Source: Pseudomonas sp. CM27 (GTDB lineage Bacteria; Pseudomonadota; Gammaproteobacteria; Pseudomonadales; Pseudomonadaceae). From it: a stretch of 42,399 bases of DNA. Positions 1 through 7,686 of the stretch are shown here, piece by piece; positions within the stretch are counted from its first letter, which is position 1, and each line of letters begins with the position of its first letter. The translations under genes and the position numbers were made by a program. The stretch is taken from positions 1 through 42,399 of the forward strand of contig NZ_JABMCN010000011.1 in the NCBI RefSeq assembly GCF_013179515.1, written 5' to 3'. The notes beneath the pieces were generated by a model. That model saw only the letters and a list, made by a program, of their open reading frames with translations. It did no database searches and was not told the origin of the DNA.

Positions 1-2
1 CG

Positions 3-18
3 AAGCCGAGCGGCTTTT
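3..18 (+). terminator. Intrinsic-terminator-like hairpin at left edge
   Basis: AAGCC (3-7) pairs with GGCTT (12-16) around a 4-nt loop and is followed by TT. This short hairpin with a brief T-run probably ends a gene lying left of the window. It is short, so confidence is moderate. Confidence 0.45.
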
Positions 19-151
19 AAGGATCGTCAGGCGCGGCTCTCATCGTGGCGCGGGGCTTGCCCCAATTTGACGCCGGATAGATTTAAGCAAGCCATCCATT
101 TCATCCGTTAATCAGTATTGCAAAAAAATGGGGTGACCATAGATTTTTATT

Positions 152-183
152 GGCATGGCTAATCCTTTGTGATTAGTCATGCC
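152..183. other. 13-bp inverted repeat in the gap before the first gene
   Basis: GGCATGGCTAATC (152-164) pairs with GATTAGTCATGCC (171-183) around a 6-nt loop; the only imperfection is one G-T wobble. The arms are AT-richer than the flanks. No T-run follows on either strand, so an operator or an RNA structure is as likely as a terminator. The rest of 19-306 holds no ORF that I can support. A smaller GGGA/TCCC hairpin lies near 238-254. Confidence 0.5.
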
Positions 184-306
184 GTAGTGGCCATCCGACA
201 AATGGTGCAGAGGCAAAGAGGGTAGGTCAGGGAACCCGGGAGGGATTTTCCCGTCGAAGGTCACTGCAGGCCACTCGCCTGTTACCCTTCTTCAGGAGTG
301 TCCTTC

Positions 307-561
307 ATGTCGTTGCGTTCCCTCGCCCTGTTGTCGCTGTGCGTCGTCCTGACTGCCTGCAGCAAGATCAACCAGGAAAACTATTCCAGGATCAAGGCCG
401 GTATGAACAAGGCCGAGGTCGAGCAGCTGCTCGGCACGCCGACCGAGTGTTCGGGCGCGTTGGGCATGAGCAGCTGCACCTGGGGGGACGAGAAGAGCTT
501 CATCAGCGTGCAGTACGCGGCTGACAAGGTGCTGATGTATTCAGGGCAGGGCCTCAAATGA
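307..561 (+). CDS. Small outer-membrane-type lipoprotein (DUF3862/BamE-like fold)
   Basis: An 84-residue protein. A signal peptide of about 17 residues ends in the lipobox LTAC, so it should be lipidated on cysteine and exported. The mature part contains the run YSRIKAGMNKAEVEQLLGTP, the 'I..GM....V..LLG.P' signature of small BamE/OmlA-like or DUF3862 lipoproteins, and two further cysteines near residues 49 and 58 (CSGALGMSSC). I chose ATG 307 because CAGGAG at 293-298 sits 8 nt upstream; the in-frame GTG at 298 would overlap that ribosome site. Its stop overlaps the next gene's start (ATGA), so the pair is translationally coupled. The exact role is unknown. Confidence 0.85.
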   Translation: MSLRSLALLSLCVVLTACSKINQENYSRIKAGMNKAEVEQLLGTPTECSGALGMSSCTWGDEKSFISVQYAADKVLMYSGQGLK

Positions 562-1130
562 GGCCTTTGTACCTGCTGATGGGGGTATGCCTGGCGTTGC
601 TGCTGGGCGGTTGTGCAGGCTCGGTGCACGACCCGCTGGCGCCGAAAACCGCCGGCAATGTCGACCTCAAGCGCTACCAGGGCAAATGGTACGAGCTGGC
701 GCGCCTGCCCATGCGCTACCAGGCCGACTGCGAGCAGTCCGAGGCGCACTACAACCTCAAGCCCGACGGTTCCTATGGTGTGCTGAACCGCTGCCGCACC
801 ATGGGGGATGAGTGGCTGCGCGCCGAAGGCCATGCCAGCATTCAGGAGCCGGGGCATACCGACAAGCTGTGGGTAGAGTTCGACAACTGGTTCACCAAGC
901 TGGTGCCAGGGGTGGCCAGGGGCGAGTACTGGATCCTGTATGTAGACGACCGCTACCGTACCGCCATCGTTGGCAGCCCGGACCGCAAGTACCTGTGGAT
1001 CTTGTCGCGGACGCCGTCGCTGGCGGCTTGGGAGCGCGAGAGCCTGTTGTCCAAGGCGCGGCAGCAAGGCTATGACACCAGTCGACTGATCTGGCGCGCG
1101 TCCGATCAGCAAATCGTAAAAATGCACTGA
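558..1130 (+). CDS. blc: Blc-like outer membrane lipocalin lipoprotein
   Basis: A 190-residue protein with a signal peptide and the lipobox LLGGC (cysteine 19), so a lipoprotein. The lipocalin signature G-x-W is at residues 42-45 (GKWYELARLP), and the second conserved region WILSRTP lies near the C-terminus. Length and motifs fit the bacterial lipocalin Blc, which binds fatty acids or lysophospholipids at the outer membrane. The start ATG overlaps the stop of the small lipoprotein gene by 4 nt, so the two form an operon. The gene ends just before a strong hairpin and faces hutF. Family assignment is firm; the ligand is inferred from the family. Confidence 0.9.
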   Translation: MRPLYLLMGVCLALLLGGCAGSVHDPLAPKTAGNVDLKRYQGKWYELARLPMRYQADCEQSEAHYNLKPDGSYGVLNRCRTMGDEWLRAEGHASIQEPGHTDKLWVEFDNWFTKLVPGVARGEYWILYVDDRYRTAIVGSPDRKYLWILSRTPSLAAWERESLLSKARQQGYDTSRLIWRASDQQIVKMH

Positions 1131-1134
1131 TTTT

Positions 1135-1157
1135 CTGGGGCTGCAAAGCAGCCCCAG
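1135..1157. terminator. Hairpin between convergent blc and hutF
   Basis: CTGGGGCTGC (1135-1144) pairs perfectly with GCAGCCCCAG (1148-1157) around an AAA loop, in the 32-bp gap between two convergent genes. The T-run lies before the stem on the plus strand, so neither strand has a classical 3' U-tract. It probably still acts as a shared terminator. Confidence 0.55.
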
Positions 1158-1162
1158 TAAAC

Positions 1163-2527
1163 CTAACCCAAAAGCTGCCGCAACACCTCGGCAAACGCCC
1201 GCGCGCTGTGCTCTTCCTGCGCATGCCGCCCCTGGCGCACCACCCACTTCCCGTTCACCATCACATCGCGCACCTGGCGATCGCCACCGGCAAACAGCCA
1301 GCGGTTGAGAATGGCATCGCCATCTGCCAGGGCGATGTAAGGGTCCTGCCCATCAAGCACCAGCCAGTCGGCACGCTTGCCCACTGCCAGCTCGCCAATC
1401 GCCTGCCCCAGTGCCTGCGCACCGCCTGCCAGTGCGGCGTCATACAGCGTGCGCCCGACCATCGGCTGGTCGCCGCGATACAGCCGGTTGCGCCGCTGGT
1501 CGCGCAGCCGCTGGCCATATTCCAGCCAGCGCAGCTCCTCGACCACGCTCAGCGACACATGGCTGTCCGAGCCAATACCCATACGCCCACCCTGGGCCAG
1601 GAAGTCCACTGCCGGGAATATCCCGTCACCCAGGTTGGCTTCGGTGGTCAGGCACAGGCCGGCCACTGCACCGCTGCGGGCCATCGCGGTGACCTCATCC
1701 GGCTGGGCATGGGTGGCATGCACCAGGCACCAGCGGGGGTCTACGTCCACATGCTCGTACAGCCACTGCAACGGGCGCAGTCCGCTCCAGGCCAGGCAGT
1801 CGTCGACTTCTTTCTGCTGCTCGGCGATATGGATATGCACCGGGCATTGCTTGTCGCTGGCGGCCAGCACCTCGGCGATCTGCGCAGGGGTCACCGCCCG
1901 TAGCGAATGGAAGCACAGGCCCAGGTGTTGCGCCGGCTGCGCGGCCAGCAGCGGGCCGAGTTGTGCCTGCAGTTGCAAGTACTGGTCGGTCGCGTTGATG
2001 AAGCGCCGCTGCCCGTCGTTCGGTGCCTGCCCGCCAAAACCGGCATGGCTGTACAACACCGGCAGCAGGGTCAGGCCGATGCCGCTGTCGGCTGCAGCCG
2101 CGCTGATCCTGAGCGAGAGTTCGGCAGGGTCGGCGTAAGGCTTGCCGGCCTGGTCATGGTGAACGTAGTGGAATTCGGCCACCGAGGTGTAACCGGCCTT
2201 GAGCATCTCGATATACAACTGGCGAGCGATGACCTGCAGTTGCTGCGGGCTTATCTGCCCGACCAGGCGGTACATCAGGTCGCGCCAGGTCCAGAAACTG
2301 TCGTTGGGGTTGCCGGCAACTTCCGCCAGGCCCGCCATGGCGCGCTGGAACGCATGCGAATGCAGATTGGGCATGCCCGGCAGCAACGGGCCGCCCAGGC
2401 GTTCGGCGCCTTCAGCCGAAGCCCCTGGCTGGATGCTGGCTACATTGCCATCGCTGGCGACCTCGATGCGGACATGGCTGGCCCAGCCCGTAGGCAGCAG
2501 GGCGCGTTCGGCGAAGTAGGCGGACAT
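1163..2527 (-). CDS. hutF: Formimidoylglutamate deiminase HutF
   Basis: A 454-residue amidohydrolase-superfamily enzyme. It converts N-formimino-L-glutamate to N-formyl-L-glutamate plus ammonia, the fourth step of the five-step histidine pathway. Zinc ligands are visible as LHSHAF (His56, His58), HIHIAEQ near residue 225 and GSDSH near residue 305. I chose ATG 2527 (MSAYFAERAL) because ACAGGA lies just upstream on the minus strand. A longer in-frame start exists but would run through the HutC operator. The gene is divergent from hutC with about 110 bp between starts, and the operator in that gap probably controls both. HutF together with HutG marks the formylglutamate branch rather than direct HutG-type hydrolysis to formamide. 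Confidence 0.96.
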   Translation of the reverse strand: MSAYFAERALLPTGWASHVRIEVASDGNVASIQPGASAEGAERLGGPLLPGMPNLHSHAFQRAMAGLAEVAGNPNDSFWTWRDLMYRLVGQISPQQLQVIARQLYIEMLKAGYTSVAEFHYVHHDQAGKPYADPAELSLRISAAAADSGIGLTLLPVLYSHAGFGGQAPNDGQRRFINATDQYLQLQAQLGPLLAAQPAQHLGLCFHSLRAVTPAQIAEVLAASDKQCPVHIHIAEQQKEVDDCLAWSGLRPLQWLYEHVDVDPRWCLVHATHAQPDEVTAMARSGAVAGLCLTTEANLGDGIFPAVDFLAQGGRMGIGSDSHVSLSVVEELRWLEYGQRLRDQRRNRLYRGDQPMVGRTLYDAALAGGAQALGQAIGELAVGKRADWLVLDGQDPYIALADGDAILNRWLFAGGDRQVRDVMVNGKWVVRQGRHAQEEHSARAFAEVLRQLLG

Positions 2528-2550
2528 CGGTGAAATCCTGTTATTGTTAA

Positions 2551-2570
2551 CTTGTATATACATATACAGG
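2551..2570. promoter_or_regulatory. Predicted HutC operator, extended palindrome
   Basis: CTTGTATATACATATACAGG is an imperfect palindrome: CTTGTATA pairs with TATACAGG (7 of 8 positions) across a 4-bp centre. It lies in the divergent hutF/hutC gap, about 25 bp upstream of hutF and 65 bp upstream of hutC. The half-site CTTGTA is the same as in the site before hutU. Autoregulation of hutC and control of hutF are inferred from position. Confidence 0.7.
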
Positions 2571-2635
2571 CGTTTGCCTGCCGGGTAAACTGCGGCAAGC
2601 TACCGCTCATTCCATTTGCACAAGGATCCAACGCC

Positions 2636-3382
2636 GTGCCGACACCTCCTGTCTCCGCGCTGGTTGCCCAGATGGGCGAGGGCCCGGCGCCGCTCTACGC
2701 CCGGGTCAAACAGATGATCATCCAGCAGATCGACAACGGCAGCTGGCCACCGCATCACCGGGTACCTTCGGAGAGCGAACTGGTCAACCAGCTGGGCTTC
2801 AGCCGCATGACCATCAACCGTGCCCTGCGCGAACTCACCGCCGACGGCCTGCTGGTGCGCATGCAGGGGGTGGGCACCTTCGTGGCCGAGCCCAAGGGCC
2901 GTTCGGCGCTGTTCGAGGTCAACAACATCGCCGACGAAATTGCCGCGCGAGGCCATCAGCATAGCTGCCAGGTGATCACCCTTGCCGAGGAAGCGGCCGG
3001 CTCCGAGCGGGCCCTGGCGCTGGACATGCGTGAAGGCCAGCGGGTATTCCACTCGTTGATCGTGCATTTCGAGAACGGTGTGCCGGTGCAGATCGAAGAC
3101 CGCTACGTCAACGCGGCCATCGCCCCCGAGTACCTCAAGCAGGACTTCACCCGGCAGACCCCTTACGCCTATCTGTCCCAGGTAGCGCCGCTGACCGAGG
3201 GCGAGCACGTGGTGGAGGCGATCCTGGCCGAGCCGGAAGAGTGCCGCCTGCTGCAGATCGAGCGGGGCGAGCCTTGCCTGTTGATTCGCCGGCGTACCTG
3301 GTCCGGCCGCCAGCCGGTGACGGCTGCCCGGCTGATCCACCCCGGTTCCCGTCATCGCCTCGAAGGACGTTTCAGCAAATGA
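2636..3382 (+). CDS. hutC: Histidine utilisation repressor HutC (GntR/HutC subfamily)
   Basis: A 248-residue protein. The N-terminal GntR winged helix (about residues 15-85) carries the SESELVNQLGFSRMTINRAL recognition segment. A C-terminal UTRA ligand-binding domain (about 100-240) follows. HutC proteins repress hut operons and release DNA on binding urocanate. I chose GTG 2636 because AAGGA (2622-2626) precedes it by about 9 nt and the product then has the usual HutC length; upstream in-frame codons read non-conserved sequence. It overlaps hutD by ATGA. The palindromes at 2551 and 4140 are its probable targets. Confidence 0.95.
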   Translation: MPTPPVSALVAQMGEGPAPLYARVKQMIIQQIDNGSWPPHHRVPSESELVNQLGFSRMTINRALRELTADGLLVRMQGVGTFVAEPKGRSALFEVNNIADEIAARGHQHSCQVITLAEEAAGSERALALDMREGQRVFHSLIVHFENGVPVQIEDRYVNAAIAPEYLKQDFTRQTPYAYLSQVAPLTEGEHVVEAILAEPEECRLLQIERGEPCLLIRRRTWSGRQPVTAARLIHPGSRHRLEGRFSK

Positions 3383-3951
3383 GCCAGTTGCAGTTGTTGC
3401 GTGCGCAGGATTACCCGCGCATGCCGTGGAAGAACGGTGGTGGTTTCACCGAGGAAATCACCCGCGACAGTGGCGAAGGCCTGGACGGCTTTGGCTGGCG
3501 CCTGTCGATTGCCGATATCGAGGAATCGGGCGGCTTCTCCACGTTTGCCGGTTATCAGCGGATCATCACCGTGTTGCAAGGGGATGGCATGCGCCTGCAG
3601 GTCGACGGCGAGGCCAGCCGGCCATTGCTGCCGTTCGATGCTTTGGCCTTCGGTGGTGAAAGCCAGGTGAGTTGCAAGCTGCTGGGTGGGGCGATTCGCG
3701 ATTTCAACCTGATCTATGCGCCGCAGCGTTACACGGCGCGGTTGCAGTGGCTGGATGGTACCAGCCGGGTGTATAGCTCGGCTTCGACGGTGCTGTTGTT
3801 TGCAGCCAGTGGCCTGGTCGAGGTGGCTATGGCGGGGGGAGATGTGCAGCAGTTGGGTTTGTATGACTGCCTGCGGCTGGAGAGCAACGACGGGTTGTTG
3901 GGGCTGAATGTGCAGGGACGGTGCTGCCTGATCGAACTGATGCCGCGCTGA
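3379..3951 (+). CDS. hutD: HutD/Ves-family cupin protein
   Basis: A 190-residue HutD/Ves-family protein. The N-terminal signature PWKNGGG (residues 16-22) followed by TEEI is diagnostic. The rest is a cupin-like beta barrel (RLSIADIEESGGFSTFAGYQR). HutD is widespread in hut operons; it is not an enzyme of the pathway and has been proposed to limit hut expression or bind a pathway intermediate, but its mechanism is not settled. It is coupled to hutC by a 4-nt overlap. Codon use becomes T- and G-richer towards the 3' end than in the flanking hut enzyme genes. Confidence 0.92.
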   Translation: MSQLQLLRAQDYPRMPWKNGGGFTEEITRDSGEGLDGFGWRLSIADIEESGGFSTFAGYQRIITVLQGDGMRLQVDGEASRPLLPFDALAFGGESQVSCKLLGGAIRDFNLIYAPQRYTARLQWLDGTSRVYSSASTVLLFAASGLVEVAMAGGDVQQLGLYDCLRLESNDGLLGLNVQGRCCLIELMPR

Positions 3952-3967
3952 CATCTGGTTAGCCAGT

Positions 3968-4090
3968 AAGGGGCTGCTGCGCAGCCCAATCGCCGGCAAG
4001 CCAGCTCCCACAGGTACGCCGCTGCTTTCAAGGCTAATGCGTACGGGTGGGAGCTGGCGTGCCGCGATTGGGTTCGCGCAGCGGCCCCTT
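3968..4090. repeat. REP-type inverted pair between hutD and hutU
   Basis: The left arm (3968-4014) reads AAGGGGCTGCTGCGCAGCCC and then GCCGGCAAGCCAGCTCCCAC. The right arm (4048-4090) is an imperfect reverse complement, with GTGGGAGCTGGCGTGCCGCG. The core GCAAGCCAGCTCCCACA recurs at 7560 and 20104 in this window. The element is extragenic and likely forms a long hairpin after hutD. It separates hutCD from the hutU promoter. Confidence 0.85.
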
Positions 4091-4139
4091 GTTTTGCGAA
4101 CCATTCAGCGGGCCGGTCCGATTATTTTGGTTGTCCATG

Positions 4140-4153
4140 CTTGTACATACAAG
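4140..4153. promoter_or_regulatory. Predicted HutC operator upstream of hutU
   Basis: CTTGTACATACAAG is a near-perfect 14-bp palindrome (arms CTTGTA and TACAAG) 66 bp upstream of the hutU start. It matches the HutC site described for the P. putida hutU promoter, recalled as CTTGTATGTACAAG, which is its reverse complement. A degenerate half-site, TTTGTATATCAA (4164-4175), follows and may be a second contact. Urocanate-responsive repression of the hutU transcript is the expected role. Confidence 0.85.
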
Positions 4154-4218
4154 TAAAGGTGTGTTTGTATATCAACCACGACACACCTGCCCGCGAACGA
4201 CCGCAGAGGACCTTTCCC

Positions 4219-5892
4219 GTGACCGACAACAACAAATACCGTGACGTTGAAATCCGTGCCCCACGTGGCAACAAGCTGACCGCCAAAAGCTGGCTGACTG
4301 AAGCGCCACTGCGCATGCTGATGAACAACCTCGACCCGCAGGTCGCGGAAAACCCCAAGGAACTGGTGGTATACGGCGGTATCGGCCGCGCCGCGCGCAA
4401 CTGGGCGTGCTACGACAAGATCGTCGAAACCCTGACCCGCCTGGAAGACGACGAAACCCTGCTGGTGCAATCCGGCAAGCCGGTCGGCGTGTTCAAGACC
4501 CACAGCAATGCCCCGCGTGTACTGATCGCCAACTCCAACCTGGTGCCGCACTGGGCCAACTGGGAACACTTCAACGAACTGGACGCCAAGGGCCTGGCCA
4601 TGTACGGCCAGATGACCGCCGGCAGCTGGATCTACATCGGCAGCCAGGGCATCGTCCAGGGTACCTATGAAACCTTCGTCGAAGCCGGCCGCCAGCACTA
4701 CGGTGGCAGCCTGAAAGGCAAGTGGGTGCTCACCGCCGGCCTTGGCGGCATGGGTGGCGCCCAGCCACTGGCCGCCACCCTGGCTGGCGCCTGCTCGCTG
4801 AACATCGAGTGCCAGCAGAGCCGCATCGACTTCCGCCTGGAAACCCGCTATGTCGACGAGCAGGCTACCGACCTTGACGACGCCCTGGCGCGCATCGGCA
4901 AATACACCGCCGAAGGCAAGGCCATCTCCATCGCCCTGCACGGTAACGCCGCCGAAATCCTGCCAGAGCTGGTCAAGCGTGGCGTGCGCCCGGACATGGT
5001 CACCGACCAGACCAGCGCCCACGATCCGCTGAACGGCTACCTGCCCGCCGGCTGGACCTGGGAACAGTACCGCGACCGCGCACAGACCGAGCCTGCAGCA
5101 GTGGTGAAGGCCGCCAAGCAGTCGATGGCGGTGCACGTACAGGCCATGCTGGACTTCCAGAAGCAAGGCATCCCGACCTTCGACTACGGCAACAACATCC
5201 GCCAGATGGCCAAGGAAGAAGGCGTGGCCAATGCCTTCGACTTCCCGGGTTTCGTGCCCGCCTATATCCGCCCGCTGTTCTGCCGTGGCATCGGCCCGTT
5301 CCGCTGGGCGGCGCTGTCGGGTGAAGCCGAGGACATCTACAAGACCGACGCCAAGGTCAAGGAGCTGATCCCCGACGACGCCCACCTGCACCGCTGGCTG
5401 GACATGGCCCGCGAGCGCATCAGCTTCCAGGGCCTGCCGGCGCGTATCTGCTGGGTTGGCCTGGGCCTGCGCGCCAAGCTGGGCCTGGCGTTCAACGAAA
5501 TGGTGCGCAGCGGCGAACTGTCGGCGCCGGTAGTGATCGGTCGCGACCACCTGGACTCTGGTTCGGTGTCCAGCCCCAACCGCGAAACCGAAGCCATGCG
5601 CGACGGCTCCGATGCGGTTTCCGACTGGCCGCTGCTCAACGCCCTGCTCAACACTGCTGGCGGCGCCACCTGGGTTTCGTTGCACCACGGCGGTGGCGTG
5701 GGCATGGGCTTCTCCCAGCACTCGGGCATGGTCATCGTCTGCGACGGTACCGATGAGGCCGCCGAGCGTATCGCCCGCGTGCTGACCAACGACCCGGGCA
5801 CTGGCGTAATGCGCCACGCCGATGCCGGTTACGACATCGCCATCGACTGCGCCAAGGAGCAGGGCCTGGACCTGCCGATGATCACCGGCTGA
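4219..5892 (+). CDS. hutU: Urocanate hydratase (urocanase) HutU
   Basis: A 557-residue cytoplasmic enzyme using tightly bound NAD+ to convert urocanate to imidazolone propionate, step two of histidine breakdown. The glycine-rich GLGGMGGAQ loop (about residues 174-182) binds NAD. The active-site cysteine sits in ARICWVGLG at residue 411 counting the start (Cys410 in processed numbering). GTG 4219 is chosen because AGAGGA (4205-4210) precedes it and the length then equals the known P. putida enzyme; longer in-frame starts read through the operator. It ends with tandem stops TGA-TAG. It is the first gene of the hutU-H-T-I-G run. Confidence 0.97.
   Translation: MTDNNKYRDVEIRAPRGNKLTAKSWLTEAPLRMLMNNLDPQVAENPKELVVYGGIGRAARNWACYDKIVETLTRLEDDETLLVQSGKPVGVFKTHSNAPRVLIANSNLVPHWANWEHFNELDAKGLAMYGQMTAGSWIYIGSQGIVQGTYETFVEAGRQHYGGSLKGKWVLTAGLGGMGGAQPLAATLAGACSLNIECQQSRIDFRLETRYVDEQATDLDDALARIGKYTAEGKAISIALHGNAAEILPELVKRGVRPDMVTDQTSAHDPLNGYLPAGWTWEQYRDRAQTEPAAVVKAAKQSMAVHVQAMLDFQKQGIPTFDYGNNIRQMAKEEGVANAFDFPGFVPAYIRPLFCRGIGPFRWAALSGEAEDIYKTDAKVKELIPDDAHLHRWLDMARERISFQGLPARICWVGLGLRAKLGLAFNEMVRSGELSAPVVIGRDHLDSGSVSSPNRETEAMRDGSDAVSDWPLLNALLNTAGGATWVSLHHGGGVGMGFSQHSGMVIVCDGTDEAAERIARVLTNDPGTGVMRHADAGYDIAIDCAKEQGLDLPMITG
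4226..4236 (+). promoter_or_regulatory. Candidate Hfq/Crc (catabolite repression) motif at hutU start
   Basis: ACAACAACAAA starts 7 nt after the first base of the hutU start codon. It contains the AAN-repeat pattern (AACAACAA) that Hfq with Crc binds at translation starts in pseudomonads. Hut genes are classical catabolite-repressed targets, so translational repression when preferred carbon is present is likely. This is a motif match only. Confidence 0.5.
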
Positions 5893-5910
5893 TAGCCGCG
5901 CTTTGGATCG

Positions 5911-5926
5911 CACCCCGCAAGGGGTG
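5911..5926 (+). other. Short hairpin after hutU
   Basis: CACCCC (5911-5916) pairs with GGGGTG (5921-5926) around GCAA, a stable GNRA tetraloop. It lies 18 nt after the hutU stop, has no T-run, and so is more likely an mRNA 3'-end or leader structure than a terminator. Confidence 0.45.
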
Positions 5927-5932
5927 ATACTG

Positions 5933-5943
5933 AACAACAAGAA
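5933..5943 (+). promoter_or_regulatory. Candidate Hfq/Crc motif in the hutH leader
   Basis: AACAACAAGAA follows the AAN-repeat pattern and is directly joined to a ribosome-site-like AAGGAG (5942-5947). It lies about 57 nt upstream of hutH. Occupancy here could affect the leader ORF or hutH translation. Confidence 0.4.
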
Positions 5944-5949
5944 GGAGCG

Positions 5950-5975
5950 CGCAGGCACCCACAGATGGGCCTGCG
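5950..5975 (+). other. Hairpin in hutU-hutH gap
   Basis: CGCAGGCACCC (5950-5960) pairs with GGGCCTGCG (5967-5975) with one bulged A and a 6-nt loop. The stem covers the first codons of the 12-codon leader ORF and lies 13 nt upstream of the GGAG (5989-5992) that serves hutH. Confidence 0.45.
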
Positions 5976-6003
5976 GTTCCACGCGATTGGAGTAGCGAAG
6001 TGA
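5965..6003 (+). CDS. Possible 12-codon leader ORF overlapping hutH start
   Basis: ATG 5965 opens [12 protein letters not shown] and stops at TGA 6001-6003, which overlaps the GTG start of hutH (GTGA). The geometry is that of translational coupling. The only upstream ribosome-like site, AAGGAG (5942-5947), is 17 nt away, too far unless the hairpin at 5950-5975 brings it closer. The ORF may be chance; it contains one histidine codon, which is not enough for a classical attenuator. Confidence 0.2.
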   Translation: MGLRFHAIGVAK

Positions 6004-7532
6004 CCGAATTGAACCTCAAGCCCGGCACCATGACCTTGGCCCAGCTGCGCGCAATCCATGCCGCGCCCGTGCGCCTGCAACTGGATGCCAGCGCCGACCA
6101 GCCGATCAACGACAGCGTCGCCTGCGTTGAACAGATTCTCGCCGAAGACCGCACGGCCTACGGCATCAACACCGGTTTCGGCCTGCTGGCCTCGACCCGC
6201 ATCGCCAGTCACGACCTGGAAAACCTGCAGCGCTCGCTGGTGCTGTCGCACGCTGCCGGCATCGGAGCACCGCTGGACGACAGCCTGGTGCGGCTGATCA
6301 TGGTGCTCAAGGTCAACAGCCTGAGCCGTGGCTTCTCCGGCATTCGTCGCAAGGTAATCGATGCGCTGATCGCCCTGATCAATGCCGAGGTCTACCCGCA
6401 CATCCCGCTCAAGGGCTCGGTGGGGGCATCCGGTGACCTGGCACCGCTGGCGCATATGTCGCTGGTGCTGCTGGGTGAAGGCAAGGCGCGTTACAAGGGC
6501 CAGTGGCTGCCGGCCACTGAAGCGCTGGCAGTGGCCGGCCTGGAGCCGCTGACCCTGGCCGCCAAAGAAGGCCTCGCCCTGCTCAACGGTACCCAGGCTT
6601 CTACCGCGTATGCCTTGCGTGGCCTGTTCCATGCCGAAGACCTTTACGCCGCTGCCATCGCCTGTGGCGGCCTGACCGTGGAAGCGGCGCTGGGTTCGCG
6701 TTCGCCGTTCGATGCACGGGTGCATGCGGTGCGTGGCCAGCGCGGCCAGATCGACACGGCTGCCTGCTTCCGCGACCTGCTGGGCGATTCCAGCGAAGTG
6801 TCGCTGTCGCACAAGAACTGCGACAAGGTCCAGGACCCGTACTCGCTGCGCTGCCAGCCACAGGTCATGGGCGCCTGCCTGACCCAGTTGCGCCAGGCTG
6901 CCGAGGTGCTGGGTATCGAAGCCAACGCCGTGTCGGACAACCCGCTGGTATTCGCGGCCGAAGGTGACGTGATTTCCGGCGGTAACTTCCACGCCGAGCC
7001 CGTGGCCATGGCCGCCGACAACCTCGCCCTGGCCATTGCCGAAATCGGCTCGCTCAGCGAGCGCCGCATCTCGTTGATGATGGACAAGCACATGTCCCAG
7101 CTGCCGCCGTTCCTGGTGGAAAACGGTGGGGTCAACTCCGGCTTCATGATCGCCCAGGTTACCGCAGCCGCCCTGGCCAGCGAAAACAAGGCCCTGTCGC
7201 ACCCGCACAGCGTCGACAGCCTGCCGACCTCGGCCAACCAGGAAGACCACGTCTCGATGGCCCCGGCTGCCGGCAAGCGCTTGTGGGAAATGGCCGAGAA
7301 CACCCGCGGCGTGCTGGCCATCGAATGGCTGGGCGCCTGCCAGGGCCTTGACCTGCGCAAAGGCCTGAAGACCTCGGCCAAGCTGGAGCAGGCGCGCCAG
7401 GCGCTGCGCAGCGAAGTGCCGCACTACGACCGTGACCGCTTCTTCGCGCCAGACATCGAAAAGGCTGTGGAACTGTTGGCCAAGGGTAGCCTGACCGGCT
7501 TGCTGCCGGCGGGTGTGCTGCCAAGCCTGTAA
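6000..7532 (+). CDS. hutH: Histidine ammonia-lyase HutH
   Basis: A 510-residue enzyme that deaminates L-histidine to trans-urocanate, the entry step. The Ala-Ser-Gly triad that cyclises to the MIO cofactor is at residues 143-145 in [12 protein letters not shown] (142-144 after Met removal, as in the crystallised P. putida enzyme). Tyr54 in [10 protein letters not shown] and the [13 protein letters not shown] active-site segment are present. GTG 6000 is preceded by GGAG (5989-5992) 7 nt upstream and gives the known length. It follows hutU by 107 bp containing hairpins and an A-rich motif. A REP pair separates it from hutT. Confidence 0.97.
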   Translation: MTELNLKPGTMTLAQLRAIHAAPVRLQLDASADQPINDSVACVEQILAEDRTAYGINTGFGLLASTRIASHDLENLQRSLVLSHAAGIGAPLDDSLVRLIMVLKVNSLSRGFSGIRRKVIDALIALINAEVYPHIPLKGSVGASGDLAPLAHMSLVLLGEGKARYKGQWLPATEALAVAGLEPLTLAAKEGLALLNGTQASTAYALRGLFHAEDLYAAAIACGGLTVEAALGSRSPFDARVHAVRGQRGQIDTAACFRDLLGDSSEVSLSHKNCDKVQDPYSLRCQPQVMGACLTQLRQAAEVLGIEANAVSDNPLVFAAEGDVISGGNFHAEPVAMAADNLALAIAEIGSLSERRISLMMDKHMSQLPPFLVENGGVNSGFMIAQVTAAALASENKALSHPHSVDSLPTSANQEDHVSMAPAAGKRLWEMAENTRGVLAIEWLGACQGLDLRKGLKTSAKLEQARQALRSEVPHYDRDRFFAPDIEKAVELLAKGSLTGLLPAGVLPSL

Positions 7533-7539
7533 TGCCCCC

Positions 7540-7647
7540 GGGGCCGCTGTGCGGCCCATCGCCGGCAAGCCAGCTCCCACATTGACGGCGCAAACCCTGT
7601 CTCTGTGGGAGCTGGCTTGCCGGCGATTGGGCTGCAAGGCAGCCCCT
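7540..7647. repeat. REP-type inverted pair between hutH and hutT
   Basis: The left arm (7540-7580) contains GGGGCCGCTGTGCGGCCC followed by GCCGGCAAGCCAGCTCCCAC. The right arm (7604-7647) is nearly its reverse complement, with GTGGGAGCTGGCTTGCCGGC. It is the same family as the elements at 3968 and 20104. Inside an operon it could stabilise the upstream mRNA or reduce read-through into hutT. Confidence 0.87.
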
Positions 7648-7664
7648 ATCGATCTCACGACCAC

Positions 7665-7680
7665 AAAAACAATTTAAGGA
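7665..7680 (+). promoter_or_regulatory. Candidate Hfq/Crc motif beside the hutT ribosome site
   Basis: AAAAACAA (7665-7672) is a match to the AAN-repeat pattern and lies just before the ribosome site AAGGA (7676-7680) of hutT. Binding here would block initiation directly. Confidence 0.4.
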
Positions 7681-7686
7681 CGTGAC

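Noticed and set aside
4100-4218. Sigma-54 promoter for hutU
   Set aside because: TTGGTTGTCCATGCTTG resembles one, but GG and GC are 8 nt apart, not 10; no other proper site was found in the gap.
4105-5982. A 625-codon open frame opposite hutU
   Set aside because: It is the antisense of a high-GC gene with strong third-position bias; its product is His/Val/Gly-rich and matches no family I know.
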